Shown: positions 1 to 7,618, counted from the first letter of the stretch. The stretch: 11,059 nucleotides of DNA from Flavobacteriales bacterium (GCA_003456455.1 DMRV01000152.1:1-11059), one strand, 5' to 3'. Notes: generated from the sequence alone by a model not told the origin. Made by a program: numbers and translations.

Positions 1-1803
1 AATTGCGTATTCGATACGGTCTGCAGCCTTATCAACGGATTCAGAGAAATTCTTCACGTTAAAAACAGTGTTTGCTAAATCGCAATAGGGATTAATGAAA
101 TACTCGAAATAGGTTCGGTTTTCTAAGAGTTTTCGACAGATGATAACATGTCTGTTTGTGTCACCATAAGAACCCATCGCTCTGTCCAGCGCATCAAACT
201 CAACCGGAGCAAAAGAGACTCCACCAAGCGTTGCGTCAAGGTCAAAAATTATATATCTCCACTTCGCGGTGTCTACTCTAGCTCGCCAAAATTTAAGATT
301 GTTGTAGGGCCAGTCGAGATGGTTTATATACGTTTCGCTGATATAATAGTCTGCAATATTGAGTACATCAAAAAGGCTATCTGCAATACTGAAATTGGCA
401 TCTTGAGATAAATCTAAATTGACGATTGTGGATTCATGAAGGTTGAAAGCATCGAAGCTTCCTTCCATCACATCATTTTGTTCTTCTAATAAGTCAACAT
501 TATCTTCATCGTAACCATAGTTGTATTTAAGATAATATCGGTCAACCTTTTCTCTGGCGTTATGTATGCCCCAAAACTGACCGTTGATATAAACTTCTAC
601 AGGGTTAAAGCAAACAGCATCAACGTGTAATCCGTTTGAGATTAATACGTTATGAATGAACCCATCTCTAAACATCGTCTTCAAATAATCAGAACCGGAA
701 TTTCTAAGAAGGAAGCGCTTGTTTTTTGGTTGATATTTGGTTGAGAACAGAGGATAGTCAATTTCATCTTTTCCGTATTCATCTTTCGCCAAAAGCCTCA
801 AACTCCGCATCGGGCGTGTTCTCGAAACTGTGCCTCCATGAATCCGAACTCCCATTTTCTGGTCAAAACCTAGTTTTCCGTATGAATCAATCCACTGTAC
901 ATTAACGGGTATTTCTGTATCAGACCAGAAATTGGCACCGTAATAAGGAAACTCGGTAGAAGCATTTGGGCCAAGCATGTAAATCCCAGTATCTGGGTTG
1001 AAAAAATATTCGGGGTTTGTTGAAAGACAAACGATAGGTAATGTTTGTTCCTCTCGGAAGATAAAGCTTCCAACAACAGATTTTGAATCCAATAACCCTG
1101 CTTTGAAAACCTTTGCAGAAACGACTGTATTCTCTGTGATCACAATTGGCTCGCTGTAAATAGCGTTGAATTGATTCGGTTCGCTACCATCAGTACTGTA
1201 TCGAATAGTGGCTCCAGGTTCCTCGCTGCTGAGAGTTAATTCAAATGCATCGGAATATATTCCTGAAGCATAACTAAATATCGCAGGGTACGCGATAATG
1301 TGGTCGGTAAAAACAGAACCTGTGTTAGTAGCACCGGGCGTTGGTACTTCAAAGAAAACCCTTGTGCTATTTCCATCTTCAGAACAACCTTAAGAAACGT
1401 CTTGAGATAGGAATGGAATGGTTAAACTATCAAGCAGTTCTTTGTCTTGGTTATAGAGCCAAATCGATTCGCCACCTGATGCCAATTTAAAGTTGGTATG
1501 TGGTTCATTTCCGTTTGGTTGGTTCTTATCAGACGCGAATACGACTAAAAATTCTTCACTAGGAATGACCGCATTACCAAACTGCCATTTAGCGGTGTCT
1601 TTTTTGCTGTCTGTAAGATAAAACTGCGAAAGGTTTATGTTGTTCCCACCAGCGTTGTAGAGTTTAATCCAATCGCTGCTTTTGCCATCTTCATCATCTA
1701 GCACATTTTTGTTGCTACTGCTAACTTCGTTAAACCGAATCTGTGCACTTGCAACTAGAGTGTAAGTGGTTAGAATACAAATAATTAAGATTCTGAATTG
1801 CAC
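1..1803 (-). pseudogene. Secreted lamin-tail/CotH-kinase-family protein, interrupted by one in-frame stop, 3' part beyond window
   Basis: Read from a GTG at 1803, the product opens with a hydrophobic signal peptide ending near 'LVASAQ' (about residues 1-21). A lamin-tail-type domain follows (about 22-165; 'IRFNEV', 'SSDWIKLYN', 'FFEVPTPGATN'). Next is a chitobiase C-terminal-like domain (about 168-248; 'GATIRYSTDGSEPN'), then a CotH kinase-like domain (about 315 to the edge) with 'VYINGQFWGIHNAREKVD', 'NNLKFWRAR' and 'IIFDLDATLGG'. CotH proteins are atypical protein kinases; Bacteroidota homologues with lamin-tail domains are usually exported, and many use type IX secretion. The C-terminus that would show a sorting domain lies outside the window. 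The frame is open over 601 codons except for TAA at codon 138 (1390-1392). An ATG at 1875 is in frame but would give a long pre-signal extension and abut the divergent lipoprotein start, so I prefer GTG. The family assignment is strong; pseudogene status depends on the stop being real. Confidence 0.85.
1390..1392 (-). other. In-frame TAA stop inside the lamin-tail domain of the CotH-family gene
   Basis: On the minus strand the frame reads Q-D-V-S, TAA, G-C-S-E-D-G-N-S, and continues without a shift into the conserved 'VFFEVPTPGATN' end of the lamin-tail domain. Proteins of this family commonly have a 'D-x-S-Y-G-R-x-x-D-G' stretch here. TAA therefore most simply replaces a tyrosine codon (TAT or TAC) by a single base change, and Cys replaces the usual Arg two codons later. 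The stop is visible directly; the ancestral tyrosine is inferred from memory of the family. Confidence 0.85.
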
Positions 1804-1819
1804 AATAATAGGATGGTAG

Positions 1820-1849
1820 TTGTGTTTAAAAACCTGCTGACTAAATTTA
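1820..1849 (+). promoter_or_regulatory. Possible -33/-7 promoter for the lipoprotein pair
   Basis: TTG at 1820-1822 and TAAATTTA at 1842-1849 are separated by 19 bases, near the Bacteroidota arrangement TTG-N19-TAnnTTTG. The last base of the -7 element does not match. The site lies in the 72 bp between the divergent lipoprotein and CotH starts, about 27 bp before the ATG at 1876. No matching minus-strand promoter is clear. Confidence 0.3.
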
Positions 1850-1875
1850 CGAATCGTAAAACAGCGATAAGTCAA

Positions 1876-2070
1876 ATGACTAACAAACTTTTATTCAGCT
1901 TATTGTGCATTGTTTCAATTTCGGTGACGGGATGCAAAAATGGTTGCATGGAATGCAGCGGAACAACTGCTCCACGTGAAATTTGTGAAGATGACTTTAT
2001 TGAGAAAGGAGATTTTCAGCAAGAAATTTCAGCTTATGAAGCTACAGGAGGTGTTTGTGAAGAAAATTAA
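1876..2070 (+). CDS. Small cysteine-rich lipoprotein (first of a tandem paralogous pair)
   Basis: This is a 64-residue protein with a classic lipoprotein signal: a basic N-terminus (MTNK), a hydrophobic core (about residues 5-17), and lipobox V-T-G-C with the lipidated cysteine at residue 20. The mature part has five cysteines, counting the anchor: C-x3-C-x2-C, then x8-I-C-E-x2-F, and a final G-x2-C near the C-terminus. The next gene encodes the same pattern, so the two are tandem paralogues. The frame can be extended upstream to an ATG at 1798, but that would bury the signal sequence, so I chose 1876. It probably sits in a membrane facing the periplasm or cell surface. I recognise no named family and no function; the conserved cysteines suggest disulfides or metal binding, which is inference only. 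Confidence 0.75.
   Translation: MTNKLLFSLLCIVSISVTGCKNGCMECSGTTAPREICEDDFIEKGDFQQEISAYEATGGVCEEN
2046..2051 (+). promoter_or_regulatory. Strong Shine-Dalgarno AGGAGG for the second lipoprotein
   Basis: AGGAGG lies 5 bases before the GTG at 2057, inside the end of the preceding gene, where it overlaps its Thr-Gly-Gly codons. It decides the start of the second lipoprotein. Such a complete Shine-Dalgarno is uncommon in Bacteroidota, and its placement suggests translational coupling. Confidence 0.6.
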
Positions 2071-2254
2071 GACAATTTACTTCGGATTCTTTGTTGTTGC
2101 TCTTGCTAGTTGCAGCCGCTGTGAAGAGTGCCAATTGCAAGGTAATTCTGAAACAATTTGTGAGACAGAATTCGATAATCCAGACCAGTACGAGGATGCT
2201 ATTTCTGAGGAAGAAATACTTGGTGCTACTTGTACATCCACAGGAGGCTTCTAG
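2057..2254 (+). CDS. Small cysteine-rich lipoprotein (second paralogue)
   Basis: This 65-residue protein reads from GTG at 2057: M-K-K-I-K, a hydrophobic core, then lipobox A-L-A-S-C with the anchor cysteine near residue 18. The mature part repeats the neighbour's layout: C-x2-C-x2-C, x8-I-C-E-x2-F, x5 and an aromatic residue, then I-S, and G-x2-C. From the 'IC' motif to the last cysteine the two proteins align without a gap. The frame is open back to an ATG at 1940, but that region is the other frame of the first lipoprotein. The GTG gives a proper signal peptide and has AGGAGG at the right distance. The gene overlaps the previous one by 14 bp, so they are co-transcribed and probably translationally coupled. 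Function unknown. Confidence 0.75.
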   Translation: MKKIKTIYFGFFVVALASCSRCEECQLQGNSETICETEFDNPDQYEDAISEEEILGATCTSTGGF

Positions 2255-2293
2255 GTTAAAGCAAATTCGCACTTACAATCACACCAACTTGGT

Positions 2294-2301
2294 TATTTTT
2301 G
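2294..2301 (+). promoter_or_regulatory. -7 promoter box (TATTTTTG) upstream of efp
   Basis: TATTTTTG matches the Bacteroidota -7 consensus TAnnTTTG exactly and lies 18 bases before the efp ATG, giving a leader of about 15 nt. The -33 element is weak, with only a TTA at about the right distance. It would allow efp to be transcribed independently of the lipoprotein pair 65 bp upstream. Confidence 0.5.
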
Positions 2302-2319
2302 ACGAACAAAAATCAGTAA

Positions 2320-2883
2320 ATGGCATCTACAGGAGATATTAAAATAGGATCTGTAATCAGATATAATGGCGATTTGTGTATCGTAACCGATAAGCAACAT
2401 ACAATGCCCGGTAAAGGCGGTGCATTTTATCAGGTTAAAATGAAATCTATCCAGACTGGCAAAAGCCATGAAAACCGATTTCGTTCTGGAGAAAACGTTG
2501 ACATTGCTAGATTGGTTTATACTGAGCTACAATACATCTATGAGGAAGGCGAACATTTTGTTTGCATGAATCAGGAAACCTACGAGCAGGTTCACATTCC
2601 TAAGAATTTGTTTGGCGAAAATGCCAAGTTTATAAAGGAAAGTATGATTGTGAAAGTTGGTTTTGAAAGCGATGAGCCTATTCTTGCTGAAGCACCAACT
2701 TTTGTTGAACTCCTTATTACTTATTCAGAGCCAGGTATCAAAGGAGATACAGCGACTAATACCATGAAACCAGCTACGTTGGAAACAGGAGCAGAGATTA
2801 AAGTTCCGTTGTTTGTAAATGAAGGTGATAAGATTAAGATTGATACGCGTACTGGTGAGTATATGGAACGTGTTAAAGATTAA
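2320..2883 (+). CDS. efp: Translation elongation factor P
   Basis: EF-P binds ribosomes stalled at polyproline stretches, between the P and E sites, and promotes peptide bond formation. The 187-residue length is normal. An N-terminal KOW-like domain (about 3-62) carries the loop 'TMPGKGGAF', whose tip Lys32 corresponds to the residue that is post-translationally modified in E. coli (Lys34). The central OB domain spans about 66-127 and the C-terminal OB domain about 132-186. The family signature 'K-P-A-T-L-E-T-G-A-E-I-K-V-P-L-F-V' is at about 149-165. The ATG start gives the expected N-terminus. The gene is followed after 2 bp by the lpxD-like gene, and this pairing is common in Flavobacteriia. 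No modification enzyme gene is in the window, so whether and how Lys32 is modified cannot be told here. Confidence 0.97.
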   Translation: MASTGDIKIGSVIRYNGDLCIVTDKQHTMPGKGGAFYQVKMKSIQTGKSHENRFRSGENVDIARLVYTELQYIYEEGEHFVCMNQETYEQVHIPKNLFGENAKFIKESMIVKVGFESDEPILAEAPTFVELLITYSEPGIKGDTATNTMKPATLETGAEIKVPLFVNEGDKIKIDTRTGEYMERVKD

Positions 2884-2885
2884 GA

Positions 2886-3815
2886 TTGAACTGGGCTAAT
2901 TCCATTTCTGCTGCCGAATTGGCTTCCAAACTGCAAGCGGAATGTATCGGAGATTCTTCAATTCAACTTACGGGTATTAACGAAATCCATTGCGTGAAAA
3001 ATGGAGACGTTACTTTCTGTGATAATTCCAAATACATTAAGAAAGCTCTAGCCTCAGCTGCAAGCTGTGTGCTTGTGAACGAACGAGTTGAAGCACCATC
3101 AGGCAAAGTGCTTTTGCTGATGAAAAAACCGTTTTCAGCCTTCACTAAGCTTTCCCAAGAACTTCGAGGTTCATTTGAAACGAATGAGATGGTTAGCTCT
3201 TCATCCGAAATTGGTGATGGAACGGTAATTATGCCAGGAGCATTCGTTGGAAAGAATGTCCAAATTGGCTCGAATTCTTTCATACATCCAAACGTTACTA
3301 TTTACGATGGATGTTTCATTGGAAATAACGTTATTATTCACGCTGGAACAGTCATAGGCGCAGATGCATTTTACTACCAAAGAAATGAGGGCTATAATAA
3401 GCTCCGTTCTTGTGGTACTGTCCGAATAGAGAATGATGTTGAGATTGGTGCCAATTGCACAATTGACAGGGGAGTTACTTCAGAAACTGTAATTGGTGCG
3501 GGAACGAAAATCGATAACCTTGTTCAAATAGGACACGATACTACTATCGGAAGAAATTGTCTTTTCGCTTCGCAAGTTGGAATTGCTGGAGTTGTTACTG
3601 TAGAGGATGACGTAATTCTTTGGGGACAAGTTGGAGTACAGAAGGATTTGACAATCGGTAAAGGTGCTGTTGTGTTAGGGCAATCAGGACTGGCCAAATC
3701 CCTAAAAGGTGGCATTACTTATTTTGGAAGCCCAGTGCGTGAAGCTCGAGAGAAAATGAAGGAGTTGGCATTGGTAAAACAACTCCCTTCTATAATTGAG
3801 AAGCTCAGGCGATAA
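2886..3815 (+). CDS. LpxD-like UDP-3-O-acylglucosamine N-acyltransferase
   Basis: LpxD moves a 3-hydroxyacyl chain from acyl carrier protein to the 2-amino group of UDP-3-O-acylglucosamine, the third step of lipid A synthesis, in the cytoplasm. This 309-residue protein has an N-terminal uridine-binding-type region (about 1-100). A left-handed beta-helix of hexapeptide repeats (about 104-270) follows, then a helical C-terminus after 'YFGSPVREAREK'. His217 in 'NLVQIGHDTTIG' matches the catalytic histidine of E. coli LpxD (His239). It is about 30 residues shorter than E. coli LpxD. It resembles the second, efp-linked LpxD-like protein of many Flavobacteriia, whose exact substrate I do not know, so I give no symbol. 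The start is TTG; the first in-frame ATG (Met79) would remove most of the N-terminal domain. Co-transcription with efp is very likely. Confidence 0.88.
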   Translation: MNWANSISAAELASKLQAECIGDSSIQLTGINEIHCVKNGDVTFCDNSKYIKKALASAASCVLVNERVEAPSGKVLLLMKKPFSAFTKLSQELRGSFETNEMVSSSSEIGDGTVIMPGAFVGKNVQIGSNSFIHPNVTIYDGCFIGNNVIIHAGTVIGADAFYYQRNEGYNKLRSCGTVRIENDVEIGANCTIDRGVTSETVIGAGTKIDNLVQIGHDTTIGRNCLFASQVGIAGVVTVEDDVILWGQVGVQKDLTIGKGAVVLGQSGLAKSLKGGITYFGSPVREAREKMKELALVKQLPSIIEKLRR

Positions 3816-3826
3816 GTATTTCACGT

Positions 3827-3845
3827 AAGCGAACTTGCTTTTTTG
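3827..3845 (+). terminator. Weak candidate intrinsic terminator after the lpxD-like gene
   Basis: AAGC at 3827-3830 can pair with GCTT at 3837-3840, giving a short 4-5 bp stem, followed directly by a run of T to 3844. The stem is short and AT-rich, so it may be inefficient. Its place 12 bp after the stop codon is right for ending the efp operon. Confidence 0.3.
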
Positions 3846-3935
3846 TTCACTTGTCATGTTGTTATAACATTTAGTCTAATACTTGACCGAAACGTCTCAA
3901 CCATTCGTAAATTCAAGGCAATTATATGGAGCACC

Positions 3936-5195
3936 TTGACTAGCATCAGTAAGAATAAAAACGAGCAAATCATTCTTGAAACTCTCAAGATTGCAAACTC
4001 TGCCTTGAAGTTGAAAAACCTCAAGCTTAACTCGTTGCTTGAAATTACCAATGCGATAAACAACAATTTTTCGCGAGAGCAGCTCTTGAAAATTTTTGAG
4101 TTCGTGCTCAGGAATCAATTGAATATTGGTCGTTTATTGTTCTACACCAAGGATGATGATTGGGAAAAGTCCATTGCGCATGGATTGCAACCAGGTTGCC
4201 CATTGCCTGATTTGGAAACAGAACTGATTGAAATTCTGGAAGTACAGGAGGTAAGTAGAAACAGTGAAAAGTACTTCGGGCAGTTTGATGTAATTATTCC
4301 AATTCTTCATAAGAATGAACCATTAGCCTATTTACTGGCCGGGGATATTAATGAAGACTTAATTGATAACACCAAAACCCGCCATATTCCGTTTATCCAA
4401 ACATTGGCAAACATCATTACGGTTTCTATAGAAAACAAAAGGCTGTTCAAGGAAAATATTCATAGAGCAGGAATGAAACGTGAAATGGAGCTTGCTTCGG
4501 ATATGCAAAATATGCTGTTTCCAAGTAAGTTACCGGACAATGAAAACGTGGAAATGGCAGCCTATCACAAGCCGCACCAAGATGTTGGTGGTGATTATTA
4601 TGATTTCATACAGCTAAGCGATAATGAGATTGCTTTCTGTATGGCTGATGTTTCTGGTAAAGGTGTTTCGGCAGCATTGTTGATGTCAAATTTCCAAGCT
4701 AATCTACGTGCCCTTTTTCAGCAACAAACTTCACTTACTGAGCTTATTCAAGAATTGAACGTCAAGGTTTTGAATTCCGCAATGGGGGAGAAGTTTATCA
4801 CAATTTTTATTGCCAAGTATAATTACGTTACACGCGTATTGCAATATGTGAATGCAGGACAGAATCCACCATTATTGGTTGCCAATAATACAACTAGCGC
4901 ACTATCTACAGGGTGCCCTGGTTTAGGTATGCTTGATGAACTCCCAAGTATCCGAGAAGGGGTGGTTATTTTAGACCCAGGCTCGGTAATAACTTGTTAC
5001 ACAGATGGTGTTACGGAGCTTGAAAACTCCCGTGAGAGAGAGTTTGGAGAAAGTAAATTAGAGTTGATTTTGCTCGACACACAGAATGAGCCAGTTAAAT
5101 CTATCAATGAGAATATTGTAAAGCTGCTTAGAACACACAAAGGTCAGATGCCTTACGTAGACGATATTGCTTTACTTACCACTCGGTTCAAGTAG
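3936..5195 (+). CDS. GAF-domain SpoIIE/RsbU-type PP2C serine phosphatase
   Basis: This is a metal-dependent protein serine/threonine phosphatase of the SpoIIE/RsbU type. Family members usually dephosphorylate STAS-domain anti-sigma-factor antagonists in partner-switching pathways. From a TTG at 3936 it has 419 residues: an N-terminal helical part, a GAF-like domain (about 35-170), a coiled linker with 'MKREMELASDMQNMLFPSKL' (180-199) that is typical before this catalytic domain, and the phosphatase domain to the end. Metal-binding motifs are intact: 'GGDYYD' (218-223), 'ADVSGKG' (237-243), 'TDGVTE' (356-361) and 'VDDIALL' (408-414). No ATG exists before the GAF domain. TTG at 3936 has GGAG four bases upstream, while the frame stays open to a TTG at 3843, so the start is uncertain. 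No transmembrane segment or receiver domain is seen, and no STAS or anti-sigma partner is in the window. Its 3' end overlaps the convergent wzy gene. Confidence 0.9.
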   Translation: MTSISKNKNEQIILETLKIANSALKLKNLKLNSLLEITNAINNNFSREQLLKIFEFVLRNQLNIGRLLFYTKDDDWEKSIAHGLQPGCPLPDLETELIEILEVQEVSRNSEKYFGQFDVIIPILHKNEPLAYLLAGDINEDLIDNTKTRHIPFIQTLANIITVSIENKRLFKENIHRAGMKREMELASDMQNMLFPSKLPDNENVEMAAYHKPHQDVGGDYYDFIQLSDNEIAFCMADVSGKGVSAALLMSNFQANLRALFQQQTSLTELIQELNVKVLNSAMGEKFITIFIAKYNYVTRVLQYVNAGQNPPLLVANNTTSALSTGCPGLGMLDELPSIREGVVILDPGSVITCYTDGVTELENSREREFGESKLELILLDTQNEPVKSINENIVKLLRTHKGQMPYVDDIALLTTRFK

Positions 5196-6647
5196 CTCCT
5201 TTTTGTCATTTTCCGGATTTTCTTTGAGGTGGTACACCTCAATAGCTACAATAGCCGCAATGAAGCCCCAAAAAGGTGCTGACGCTTTATCGGTATCCAA
5301 GAAATTATTTAACAGGCCGTGAATCAAGTAAGTTACTAAACCCAAAAAGAGGTTTACCATAACTAGCCGATGCTCCTTGTTTTTAATCCGTGGATAAAGC
5401 GTTACAGAATAATAGACCACACAAAAGATTACCAAGAGTAACGAGAGCGTACCAAAAACTCCTGACTCAGATAGTGGTCCAATGTATTCGCTGTGAGCGT
5501 TACCACCGTCTCCAGCGTTTGTGCTAATCCGGGTTTTTTCGTCCGAAAGTTGAAACGGGGCGTATTGAAACATGTATGTACCTGGACCCCAACCAACAAA
5601 TGGACGCTCTTTAAACATCCTCCAAGCAGCACTCCAACGATTTAACCGTTCTAGGTTAGATGCATCGGTAGAAATGTTTGTTATGGATTGGACGTGCTCG
5701 GTTAATTCTGCTGACGAGTCCTGCCGGTTCTTTTCCAGTTTCATGATAATTGACTCCCACGAAAGAAAGAGTCCAACAAGAAATACGCTTCCAATAACCA
5801 AGAGCGTAGTAAATCGAACTCGGAAGCGCATCACTAAATAAACACCCAATGCTCCAATCAAACTAACCCAAGCAGCTCGTGTGTAGGAAAGAACTAGCGC
5901 TACGCTGAAAAGCAACAGTATGCCGAAGAAAAGCAGTTTCCAACTTCTGCTGTAATTACTACTGAATGTGAGTGCAATTAGCAAAGGATAAAACATGGCC
6001 AAAGCGGCTCCATAAGATGTGTGGTCATTGAAAAATGGAGACATGACCCAATGGGCAGCTTGCTCCGTAAAGCCGAACAACCCATGGTGAATGATTGTGT
6101 AGCAAATAATACCTATAAAAGCTGTTAAGTACATTGCCAAGAACAATTTAATGTTCTTGAAATCTCGAAAAAGCTGGGTCATAACAAAGAAGAATGCAGT
6201 TACATACCATAATCTCGAGACCAAGTACTTAAATGAAACCAAAGGCATTTCGCTGGTAATTGTGGTAACTGCAATCCACGTTAGATTTATGATAATGGCC
6301 AGCGTTACTGGGTGGTTTGCAACGCCTTTGTCAAATTTCTGTTCTGCAAATAATTTGAGTATAAAAATGAGCAGAACACCAAACAACAAAGGGTCTGTAG
6401 GAAGCGTAAGTCCAACACCCAAACCGATATCTGTAAGGTTGACTGAAAGTGGTGTAAGAAAAACGATAAAAAGTATGAGCTTGTCCAGAGCGAAAAATGC
6501 CAAAAGCATTACAAACAAAAGAACAGGTAGGATAGGGGCGTAGTAAAACTCAAACGCAATGAGTATTGCATTCAAAATTGCAAAACCTCCACCAACCCAA
6601 TAGATTGATTTTGAATTAGCAAGCGATTTTTGGATAGAACCTAGCAA
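5172..6647 (-). CDS. Wzy/O-antigen ligase family polysaccharide polymerase
   Basis: This inner-membrane protein of 491 residues has roughly 11-12 hydrophobic segments. It belongs to the Wzy_C/O-antigen ligase (WaaL-like) superfamily, which polymerises lipid-linked repeat units or ligates glycan to lipid A core. Diagnostic stretches are 'SYTRAAWVSL' (254-263), 'RPFVGWGPGTY' (348-358) and 'NAHSEYIGPLSESGVFG' (383-399), where the periplasmic His and Glu are conserved. Between them lies a large periplasmic loop (about 300-385). The start is TTG, 10 bp after the upstream wzz stop; the first in-frame ATG would delete the first membrane segment. With wzz and wzx adjacent, a polymerase role is more likely than ligase, but sequence alone does not separate them. 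The last 24 bp overlap the 3' end of the convergent phosphatase gene. Confidence 0.9.
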   Translation of the reverse strand: MLGSIQKSLANSKSIYWVGGGFAILNAILIAFEFYYAPILPVLLFVMLLAFFALDKLILFIVFLTPLSVNLTDIGLGVGLTLPTDPLLFGVLLIFILKLFAEQKFDKGVANHPVTLAIIINLTWIAVTTITSEMPLVSFKYLVSRLWYVTAFFFVMTQLFRDFKNIKLFLAMYLTAFIGIICYTIIHHGLFGFTEQAAHWVMSPFFNDHTSYGAALAMFYPLLIALTFSSNYSRSWKLLFFGILLLFSVALVLSYTRAAWVSLIGALGVYLVMRFRVRFTTLLVIGSVFLVGLFLSWESIIMKLEKNRQDSSAELTEHVQSITNISTDASNLERLNRWSAAWRMFKERPFVGWGPGTYMFQYAPFQLSDEKTRISTNAGDGGNAHSEYIGPLSESGVFGTLSLLLVIFCVVYYSVTLYPRIKNKEHRLVMVNLFLGLVTYLIHGLLNNFLDTDKASAPFWGFIAAIVAIEVYHLKENPENDKKELLEPSGK

Positions 6648-6657
6648 GGTTGATAGG

Positions 6658-7614
6658 TTAATTTGCTTCTATTTCCCTGAAATTTTCCATTATGCCCAAG
6701 AAGAGTATTGAAACCAATAAAGTGGCAAGCACAGATACAGTTACAATCAACCAGCGTATGGGATAGGCTTTTTTATCGGCAACAACTGGGTTGGTGATTA
6801 TGTTACAATACGTTAGGTTCTTCTCAACATCTCGCTGAGCAGCTTCTAGCTGCTCCTTTAAATCATTGTAACCACCACGAACTCTCCATAGATGTTCGTT
6901 CAGGGCCATGAATTCGCCACCTTTTTCTTTCAAAGCGTTTAACAAAGGTTCAATTTCCTTGGCGTTCATTTTCTTGCTTGGCGTAGAGATAACTTCCAAA
7001 TAACGCTCGGTAGCATACTCGGTTTGTAGCGAGTAATCCAAAATCCCATAATCCTGCCGAATTCCTGTTAGAATGGCATCCATGCTGTCCATTTCAGCTT
7101 TTTTCTTCTTTAGCTGAGTGTCTAAAATTTTAACAAGCTCCAAGGATTTTTCTTGCTGAAGTGACCGCTCTTTGCTATTGAAGAAGGTGATAATAGAATG
7201 AACCATATCTCTTGCCTGAACTGGGTCTTCATCCAAAACCTCAATTACTACTGACTCGAATTCGGTCTTACTGTAAACTACGTTTTCTTGGTACTGATTT
7301 ATAAGCTCAGTTCTAGCAGATTTACCTTCAGGATCAATTTGATACGCCTCGTAAAGATGGTACATGCTTACAACTGAGTCGCGAATCACGTCTGATTCTA
7401 AGACCTGCATCATTTGCTCCGTTTGGGTTTCCGTGCCCATCGGAATAATATTGGCAGGGTACAACACTGCAAACGACTGATATTTAGGCGTAATAATGAA
7501 TGAACTTGAGAACACGGCAGAGACTACTATTGCTATAACCGAAATAATTGCGAGCTGCTTCCACCATTTCAAGAGTAGGCCTAAAAGCTCAGAGTTGTTT
7601 TTGTATTCGCTCAT
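6658..7614 (-). CDS. Wzz-type polysaccharide chain-length determinant (second of tandem pair)
   Basis: This 318-residue polysaccharide co-polymerase sets chain length by acting with the Wzy polymerase in the inner membrane. It has the standard layout: a short cytoplasmic N-terminus, TM1 (about 20-37), and a long periplasmic part with a predicted coiled coil (about 155-275, 'LVKILDTQLKKKKAEMDSMD'). The 'KKAYPIRW' proline motif follows just before TM2 (about 289-310), then a short basic tail. There is no C-terminal Walker A/B kinase domain as in Wzc, and no tyrosine-rich tail. It is a paralogue of the upstream gene: both share a 'EQ-x-x-Q-x-L-x-S-D-x-I-R' block and a 'TEF-[EQ]-SV-x-I-[ED]-VLD' block. 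The ATG start is 4 bp from the upstream stop, so the genes are co-transcribed. Confidence 0.9.
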   Translation of the reverse strand: MSEYKNNSELLGLLLKWWKQLAIISVIAIVVSAVFSSSFIITPKYQSFAVLYPANIIPMGTETQTEQMMQVLESDVIRDSVVSMYHLYEAYQIDPEGKSARTELINQYQENVVYSKTEFESVVIEVLDEDPVQARDMVHSIITFFNSKERSLQQEKSLELVKILDTQLKKKKAEMDSMDAILTGIRQDYGILDYSLQTEYATERYLEVISTPSKKMNAKEIEPLLNALKEKGGEFMALNEHLWRVRGGYNDLKEQLEAAQRDVEKNLTYCNIITNPVVADKKAYPIRWLIVTVSVLATLLVSILFLGIMENFREIEAN

Positions 7615-7618
7615 ACCG

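Noticed and set aside
148..411. Plus-strand open frame of 87 codons
   Set aside because: It lies wholly antisense to the conserved CotH kinase domain, has no recognisable domain or ribosome site, and is a shadow frame.
870..1076. Minus-strand open frame of 68 codons
   Set aside because: It is in another frame within the CotH-family gene, whose own frame shows clear homology through this region.
1390..1392. Recoding (selenocysteine, pyrrolysine or programmed readthrough) at the CotH stop
   Set aside because: The codon is TAA, not TGA or TAG, and no stem-loop or slippery site is evident; a simple nonsense change or base error is more likely.
6151..6543. Plus-strand open frame of 130 codons
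   Set aside because: It is antisense to membrane segments of the wzy gene; its basic, low-complexity translation is typical of a shadow frame.
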